NCBI RefSeq assembly: GCF_029868745.1
Contig: NZ_JARWOP010000376.1
Span: forward strand, 1-56,725
Direction: 5' to 3'
DNA: 56,725 nucleotides
Source of the DNA: Nocardia wallacei
Lineage (GTDB): Bacteria > Actinomycetota > Actinomycetes > Mycobacteriales > Mycobacteriaceae
In this document: piece after piece, positions 52,360-56,725 of the stretch
Layout: the number at the start of each line of letters is the position of its first letter
How positions within the stretch are numbered: position 1 is the first letter of the stretch
The notes under the pieces: model-generated
What the model saw: only the letters and a program-made list of their open reading frames with translations
The model's database searches: none
What the model was told of the DNA's origin: nothing
Translations under genes and position numbers: made by a program

Positions 52360-53388
52360 GTGCGTTCGATATGGCGAACACTCGATCGGAGTGATCTCAC
52401 CGGTATAGCGACCATCTGCCTGGCGGTCGTGGCGATCGGCGTCTCCTACGGCGCGTCCGCCGTGACCGCCGGGATGCCCGCGTGGTTGCCGATCCTGCTC
52501 AGCGTCCTGGTGCTGGCCGGCGGTGCGGAGTTCCTGTTCGTCGGCATCGTCGCCGCCGGGGGCGGGCTGGTCGCGGCGGTGCTGGCGGGGCTGGTGGTCA
52601 ACGCTCGCCACCTGCCGTACGGGCTCGCCGTGCCCGACGTGGTCGGCACCGGATGGCGGCGGCTGCTCGGCACCCACGTCATGAACGACGAGTCGGTGGC
52701 GCTGGCCCTGGCCGAATCCGATCGCGACCGCCGCCGCGCCGCCTTCTGGCTGTGCGGACTCGGCGTGCTGCTGGCCTGGCCGCTGGGCGCGCTGCTCGGC
52801 GTGGTGGTCGGCACCGCGGTCCCGGACCCGGACCGGTTCGGCCTGGACGCGGTATTTCCGGCGGTGCTGCTGGCCTTGGCGCTCCCCGCGCTGCGCGGTG
52901 ATCGAGCCACCCGGCGCGCGGCCCTGGTCGGGGCGAGCGTCGCCGCCGCGACCACACCCTTCCTCGGTGCCGGGCTTCCCGTACTACTGGCCCCTCCCCG
53001 CCGCGCTTCTGGCATTCGGCCGCGGCGGAAAGCAGTCCGAACCGACCCGATCCGAAAGCGACCGAGCATGACCGTCGGTACCACTTTGATCGCGGGCACG
53101 CTGGCCTTGGCGGCGGGCACCTACGCCCTGCGCTTCGCGGGGCCGGTGCTACGCCGCCGCATCACCTTTCCGCCTCGCGTCACCCGACTACTGGAAGCGG
53201 GCTCGGTGGTCCTGCTCACCGCTCTGGCCGTCACCGAACTCGTTCCCACCGGTCACAAGGCCGGATTCGCGCTCCCCGCAGGCGTTCTCGTCGCCGTCGT
53301 CCTCGCCTGGCGACGCGCCCCGCTCATCGTCGTGGCCCTCTCGGCAGCCGTCACCACCGCCCTCCTCCGCCTACTCGGCGTGGCCTGA
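52360..53388 (+). CDS. azlC: AzlC-AzlD as one apparent fused frame (azlC probably frameshifted)
   Basis: The open frame runs from GTG at 52360 (or 52339) through both genes to 53388. The AzlC part (branched-chain amino-acid exporter, large subunit) is clear: IGVSYGASAVTAGMPAWLPI, GGAEFLFVGIVAAGGG, LVVNARHLPYGLA and MNDESVALALAE. It is normal to GAGLPVLLA (about 52990), then turns into basic PPRRASGIRPRRK. If one C is removed from the run at 52991-52994, the frame reads LPAALLAFGRGGKQSEPTRS and stops at TGA 53069-53071, overlapping the azlD start as ATGA, the usual azlCD arrangement. So the fusion is probably caused by an extra base, real or a sequencing error. Confidence 0.8.
   Translation: MRSIWRTLDRSDLTGIATICLAVVAIGVSYGASAVTAGMPAWLPILLSVLVLAGGAEFLFVGIVAAGGGLVAAVLAGLVVNARHLPYGLAVPDVVGTGWRRLLGTHVMNDESVALALAESDRDRRRAAFWLCGLGVLLAWPLGALLGVVVGTAVPDPDRFGLDAVFPAVLLALALPALRGDRATRRAALVGASVAAATTPFLGAGLPVLLAPPRRASGIRPRRKAVRTDPIRKRPSMTVGTTLIAGTLALAAGTYALRFAGPVLRRRITFPPRVTRLLEAGSVVLLTALAVTELVPTGHKAGFALPAGVLVAVVLAWRRAPLIVVALSAAVTTALLRLLGVA
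53068..53388 (+). CDS. azlD: AzlD branched-chain amino-acid exporter small subunit
   Basis: 106 residues from ATG at 53068. The AzlD pattern is complete: LIAGTLALAAGTYALRFAGP, PPRVTRLLEAGSVVLLTALA, then two more helices (AGVLVAVVLAWRRAPLIVVA and VTTALLRLLG). It forms the exporter with AzlC in the membrane. In the window it is continuous with the azlC frame only because of the suspected extra base upstream. Confidence 0.85.
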   Translation: MTVGTTLIAGTLALAAGTYALRFAGPVLRRRITFPPRVTRLLEAGSVVLLTALAVTELVPTGHKAGFALPAGVLVAVVLAWRRAPLIVVALSAAVTTALLRLLGVA

Positions 53389-53426
53389 TCCGACTGCGAT
53401 GTGACAGGCGGGAACCAACTGGGCGG

Positions 53427-54119
53427 TCAGCGGGGGGTCAGGGGCATGCCGGGGCCGCGGCGGCGGGCCACGGAGCCGTAGCGGGCGTCGAGGCGGAGCC
53501 AGGTGCGGGCGGCGCGGACACGGACTATTTCGGTGGGGGCGATGCGCCGGGAGTCGGCCTTGTCGCCGGAGTGCGGGATGAAATCCATGGCGGTGAGGGT
53601 GAATACGACCCGCATCGGGACCTCGACCTGCTGTCCGGCACCGGTGACGGTGAGGACCGCCTGGTCCAAGAGGGAGACCGGCGGGCCGAGACCGCTGCCG
53701 TGCTCGGCGGCCACCTCCGCGCCGCGCTCGGCCAATTCGACCAGGCTGCGCGCCGGGACGTCGTCGACATGCACCCAGCCGTCCGCCGGCGGAAGCGCGG
53801 TGCGCCAGGCCGAATCCATCGAGAAACCGAGGTCGATCGGGCCGCCCGCGCCGGGACCGGTCAGACCGGACAGGAGCGTATCGCCGCCCACCGTCACATC
53901 GTCGACGCCCAGGTCGGCGACCACGGTGCGGACCGCCAGCGCCTCGAAACTCGTTGCCGTCCAAGCCGCTACGTAGCGATCACCGCGCCGCCGCAACCGG
54001 ATCACGGCCGCCGGATCCAATCGCACCGCGCGGCCCACGAAGGTCGCCAGGTTCTCGCGCTCGGCCGGATCGGGCACCCGCAGCGCTCGCTGGTCCGAAC
54101 GGTCGAATCCCGGCATCAT
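53427..54119 (-). CDS. Conserved actinobacterial hypothetical protein
   Basis: 230 residues from ATG at 54119, preceded by GGAGAGGA. Two halves: an alpha/beta N-terminus (FVGRAVRLDPAAVIRLRRRG, YVAAWTATSFEALAVRTVVA) and a C-terminus with PADGWVHVDDVPARSLVELA and a final basic stretch (ARTWLRLDARYGSVARRRGP). Widespread in Nocardia and mycobacteria next to the hotdog thioesterase gene. No function recognised. Spacing to the thioesterase gene (54172) is 52 bases on the same strand. Confidence 0.85.
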   Translation of the reverse strand: MMPGFDRSDQRALRVPDPAERENLATFVGRAVRLDPAAVIRLRRRGDRYVAAWTATSFEALAVRTVVADLGVDDVTVGGDTLLSGLTGPGAGGPIDLGFSMDSAWRTALPPADGWVHVDDVPARSLVELAERGAEVAAEHGSGLGPPVSLLDQAVLTVTGAGQQVEVPMRVVFTLTAMDFIPHSGDKADSRRIAPTEIVRVRAARTWLRLDARYGSVARRRGPGMPLTPR

Positions 54120-54171
54120 TGCCGCTGTCCTCTCCTTCCGCGCGACGCAGCCGGTCGCGCGCATCGCCTCG

Positions 54172-54645
54172 TCAGTCCGACTTCCACTGCGCGAGGTACT
54201 CGCGCTCGGCCGGGGTCAATCGGCGCAAACGCTGGGTATCGATGTCGAATGCGGCCATCTGGGTGCTGGCGATCACCGCGGGCGCCGAATCCAGCGCGAC
54301 ACCGTTCGCGCGCACCTCGTACCCGATGGTGAAGTCGACCGCTCGCAGCTGGTCGATCCACATCGCCACATCCAGCGGCGTGTCCTCGTGCCGCAGCTGA
54401 CCCCGATAGCGCACGTGCAGATCGGCCAGCACGCAACCGGCGCGCAGCCCCGCGGTCGGGCGGTCACCCTCGAACAGCCACGGGATCCGCGCCTCCTCCA
54501 GCAGTGTCACCATCCGGGCGTGGTTGATGTGCTGGAAGACATCCATATCCGACCAGCGGACATCGACCTTGGTGTGAAAACGCTTGGGCAGCACGGCTAT
54601 ATCGGCCGACTTCGCGAGCCCGTTCACCGAACCGACACTCGTCAC
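54172..54645 (-). CDS. Acyl-CoA thioesterase, 4HBT hotdog family
   Basis: 157 residues from GTG at 54645, 6 bases after GGAGG on the minus strand; longer frames are not supported. Hotdog signature: KVDVRWSDMDVFQHINHARM (the Asp of the active-site helix is in this block), LLEEARIPWLFEGD, LHVRYRGQLRHEDTPLDVAM. It hydrolyses acyl-CoA thioesters. As in M. tuberculosis (Rv2475c beside Rv2476c), it follows the glutamate dehydrogenase gene. Confidence 0.92.
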   Translation of the reverse strand: MTSVGSVNGLAKSADIAVLPKRFHTKVDVRWSDMDVFQHINHARMVTLLEEARIPWLFEGDRPTAGLRAGCVLADLHVRYRGQLRHEDTPLDVAMWIDQLRAVDFTIGYEVRANGVALDSAPAVIASTQMAAFDIDTQRLRRLTPAEREYLAQWKSD

Positions 54646-54847
54646 ACGTAACCTCCGATCGGATCGCCACGCGCGCGCCTGCCGCCGGGCGGCCTGCGCC
54701 GCGGGTCGTGGAGCAGCGGGTCCGAATCGTTCCGGTGCGCCGATGCCTCCGAAACCGATTCGGCTACCCAGTATGCCGGGTCCGCCGCGGATCCTCGCCC
54801 CGACACCGCCGCGCGGACCTCGGCACACCCTGTCCGTGCCGGTCAGG

Positions 54848-54879
54848 GTGCCGATCCACGGGTTTCTGTGAATCGGCAC
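54848..54879. terminator. Inverted repeat downstream of glutamate dehydrogenase
   Basis: GTGCCGAT/ATCGGCAC arms (8 bp) with a 16-base loop, 13 bases beyond the gdh stop. No run of T follows, so termination would be intrinsic in the weak actinobacterial sense. The rest of 54646-54892 holds no gene. Confidence 0.4.
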
Positions 54880-54892
54880 AACCGGCCCGCAC

Positions 54893-56725
54893 TCAGCGCG
54901 GGACCTCCGACTGCGCGCCCACGCCGCTGACCATGCTGCGCACCTGGCGCGCCGCCACCGACAGCGTCGCCAGATCGTGGGTACCGGACTCGAAGAGTTC
55001 GGCCAGCGCGGCGCGGGCACGGCCGAGTCGAGACTGGTTCTTCGACTCCCAGTACGCGATCTTCTCCTCGGCCGTCTCCTCCGGATCGCCGCCGGACAGC
55101 ACGTCCAGCGTGAGCGAGCGCAGCGACCCGTACATGTCGTCGCGCAGCGCCAGGCGGGCCAGCGCGTGCCAGCGGTCGCCGCGCTCCAGGTGGCTGACCG
55201 CCTGCAGCAGCCAGTCGATCTTCAGATGCTCGTTGAGCGCGTAGTACAGCGCGCCCACCTCTTCACCGCCGCGGTCGGTGATATCGGCGATGTCGATGAC
55301 ATCCAGCAGCGGGAACAGGTTGAGCAGGCCGAAGACCTCGGTCGCCAGCTGCTCCGGCACGCCCCGGCCGACGAGCTTCGCCGACTGTGCCTCCAGGGTG
55401 TCGATGTGGTGGCCGCGCAGCCACCCCGGCACCTTGGGCGCCAGCTCCCGCACCGCCCCGCTGTACCGGTGGATCTCGGCGCCGACCGCGATGGGCTGCG
55501 GCCGGTTGCTCAGCAGCCAGCGCGAGGCCCGGTCGAGCGTGCGCTTGGTCTCGAGTTCCAGATCGTCCTGCACGGCGGTGGCGACGTCGGCCGCCCGGAT
55601 GCGGGTCCAGATCGACTGCAGATCGAAGATCTGGGTCGCCGCCGCGAACGCGCGCACCGCGTCGGTGGCGCTCGCGCCGATCTCCTCGTTGAGCCGGTGC
55701 GCGTAGGTGATGCCGCCGAGGTCGACCATCTCGTTGATCACCATGGTGGTGACGATCTCCCGGCGCAGCCGGTGCCGCTTGATGGCCGCGCCGAAGCGTT
55801 CCCGCAGCGGCGCCGGGAAGTACTGCGGCAGCCGGGCCGAGAAGTACGCGCTGTCGGGCAGATCGGACTCGAGCAGATCGGATTTCAGCGAGAGCTTCGC
55901 GTGTGCCATCAGATTGGCCAGCTCCGGCGAGGTGAGCCCGTCACCGGCCTCGGACCGCCGCTTGATCTCCGCGTCCGAGGGCAGCGCCTCGAGTTCGCGG
56001 TCCAGGCCCCGGCGCGACTCCAGATCCTCGATCAGGCGCTTCTGCACGTTCAGCATCCGCGGCGCCTCGGTGCGCGACATGCCCATCAGGATGTTCTGGG
56101 ACACGTTGTCCTGCAGCACCATTGCCGACACCTCGTCGGTCATCGAGGCCAGCAGCGGACCGCGTTCGGCGGCGGGCAGTTCGCCCGCCGACACCACGCC
56201 GTCGATCAGGACCTTGATGTTGACCTCGTGGTCGGAGCAGTCCACCCCCGCCGAGTTGTCCAGCGCGTCGGTGTTGCATTTGCCGCCGTTGCGGCAGAAC
56301 TCGATCCGGCCGAGCGCGGTGAGCCCGAGATTGCCGCCCTCGCCGATCACCTGAACCCGCAACCGGTTCGCGTCGACGCGCACCGAATCGTTGGACTTGT
56401 CACCGACATCCGCGTGGGATTCGGTACTGGCCTTGATATAGGTGCCGATACCGCCGTTCCACAGCAATTGCACCGGCGCCAGCAGAATCGCCCGGATGAG
56501 TTCGGGCGGCGACAGCGACACGATCCCGTCGGGCAGCCCGAGCGCCCGCCGCACCTGCGGGCTGATCGGCACGGATTTCACGGTGCGGTCGTAGACGCCG
56601 CCGCCCTCACTGATCACCGACCCGTCGTAATCACGCCACGACGACCGCGGCAACCCGAACAACCGCCGCCGCTCCGCAAACGACCGCGCCGCATCAGGAT
56701 CCGGATCCAAGAAAATATGCCGATG
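54893..56725 (-). CDS. gdh: NAD-specific glutamate dehydrogenase, large (180-kDa class), C-terminal part
   Basis: Open to the right edge (56725), so the 5' part is missing; about 610 residues are visible of roughly 1,600. It begins in the conserved catalytic-domain stretch HRHIFLDPDPD, then SVISEGGGVYDRTVKSVPIS, LLWNGGIGTYIKASTESHAD, VIGEGGNLGLTALGRIEF and NTDALDNSAGVDCSDHEVNI, all typical of the large bacterial NAD-GDH. The C-terminal helical domain ends at 54893. The enzyme oxidises glutamate to 2-oxoglutarate and ammonia; the mycobacterial homologue is essential for nitrogen balance. Confidence 0.95.
   Translation of the reverse strand, partial: HRHIFLDPDPDAARSFAERRRLFGLPRSSWRDYDGSVISEGGGVYDRTVKSVPISPQVRRALGLPDGIVSLSPPELIRAILLAPVQLLWNGGIGTYIKASTESHADVGDKSNDSVRVDANRLRVQVIGEGGNLGLTALGRIEFCRNGGKCNTDALDNSAGVDCSDHEVNIKVLIDGVVSAGELPAAERGPLLASMTDEVSAMVLQDNVSQNILMGMSRTEAPRMLNVQKRLIEDLESRRGLDRELEALPSDAEIKRRSEAGDGLTSPELANLMAHAKLSLKSDLLESDLPDSAYFSARLPQYFPAPLRERFGAAIKRHRLRREIVTTMVINEMVDLGGITYAHRLNEEIGASATDAVRAFAAATQIFDLQSIWTRIRAADVATAVQDDLELETKRTLDRASRWLLSNRPQPIAVGAEIHRYSGAVRELAPKVPGWLRGHHIDTLEAQSAKLVGRGVPEQLATEVFGLLNLFPLLDVIDIADITDRGGEEVGALYYALNEHLKIDWLLQAVSHLERGDRWHALARLALRDDMYGSLRSLTLDVLSGGDPEETAEEKIAYWESKNQSRLGRARAALAELFESGTHDLATLSVAARQVRSMVSGVGAQSEVPR

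Overview
The window is high-GC DNA from a Corynebacteriales actinomycete, most likely Nocardia or a close relative. The evidence is the codon bias and the GTG/TTG starts, together with a block of genes matching, from memory, the Mycobacterium tuberculosis Rv2464c-Rv2476c neighbourhood: nei1, rpiB, a mycothiol-dependent DsbA-like nitroreductase, pepN, a DUF5130 gene, ctaJ, aglA, glbO, an HNH nuclease, a hotdog thioesterase and NAD-glutamate dehydrogenase.

Left third (1-19306): one uninterrupted plus-strand reading frame, open at the window's left edge, so the protein is longer than 6,430 residues. It strings together modules that normally belong to separate proteins. In order these are an anti-sigma-type HATPase, eight LacI-type HTH units interleaved with two sigma-region-4-like units, a duplicated helical domain, a complete PP2C phosphatase, seven LuxR-type HTH units, uncharacterised domains, an MFS-like membrane domain, a candidate Cys-His-Asp papain-fold domain, four more LuxR-type HTH units, a sigma-70-like domain, a second MFS-like domain, a DUF218 (YdcF/SanA) domain and a polyprenyl-phosphate sugar transferase. 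Modules are separated by recurring linker peptides, and two linkers share an exact 84-bp DNA repeat. This is the best candidate for an undescribed system. Two small membrane-protein genes follow (19374-20932), and their N-termini carry the same Thr-Pro-Trp motif that recurs in the giant protein.

Middle (20990-30392): a TetR regulator followed by an alpha/beta hydrolase with a clear promoter plus palindromic operator; a hypothetical gene; a 19-bp minisatellite; a polysaccharide pyruvyl transferase; a saccharopine-dehydrogenase-like gene divergent from a TetR gene with twin operators; a glycan-synthesis-like gene interrupted by 14 perfect copies of a 7-bp repeat (a predicted phase-variation switch); a STAND ATPase with a TPR-like tail; a small membrane protein; and tRNA-Pro(TGG) and tRNA-Gly(TCC).

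Right half (30845-56725): a GGDEF diguanylate cyclase, a coiled-coil membrane protein, the nei-rpiB pair, an M48 protease with a heptapeptide-repeat tail, the DsbA-like oxidoreductase, a FAD reductase, a YCII / ECF42-type sigma factor / DUF1801 operon, purC, pepN, a two-gene ClpP operon whose second subunit lacks the catalytic serine and which faces a PopR-like regulator, DUF5130-ctaJ, aglA, glbO, an HNH nuclease, a MarR-controlled pair of genes, an XRE-cupin regulator next to azlCD (azlC apparently frameshifted), a conserved hypothetical gene, a thioesterase, and the 3' part of NAD-glutamate dehydrogenase running off the right edge.
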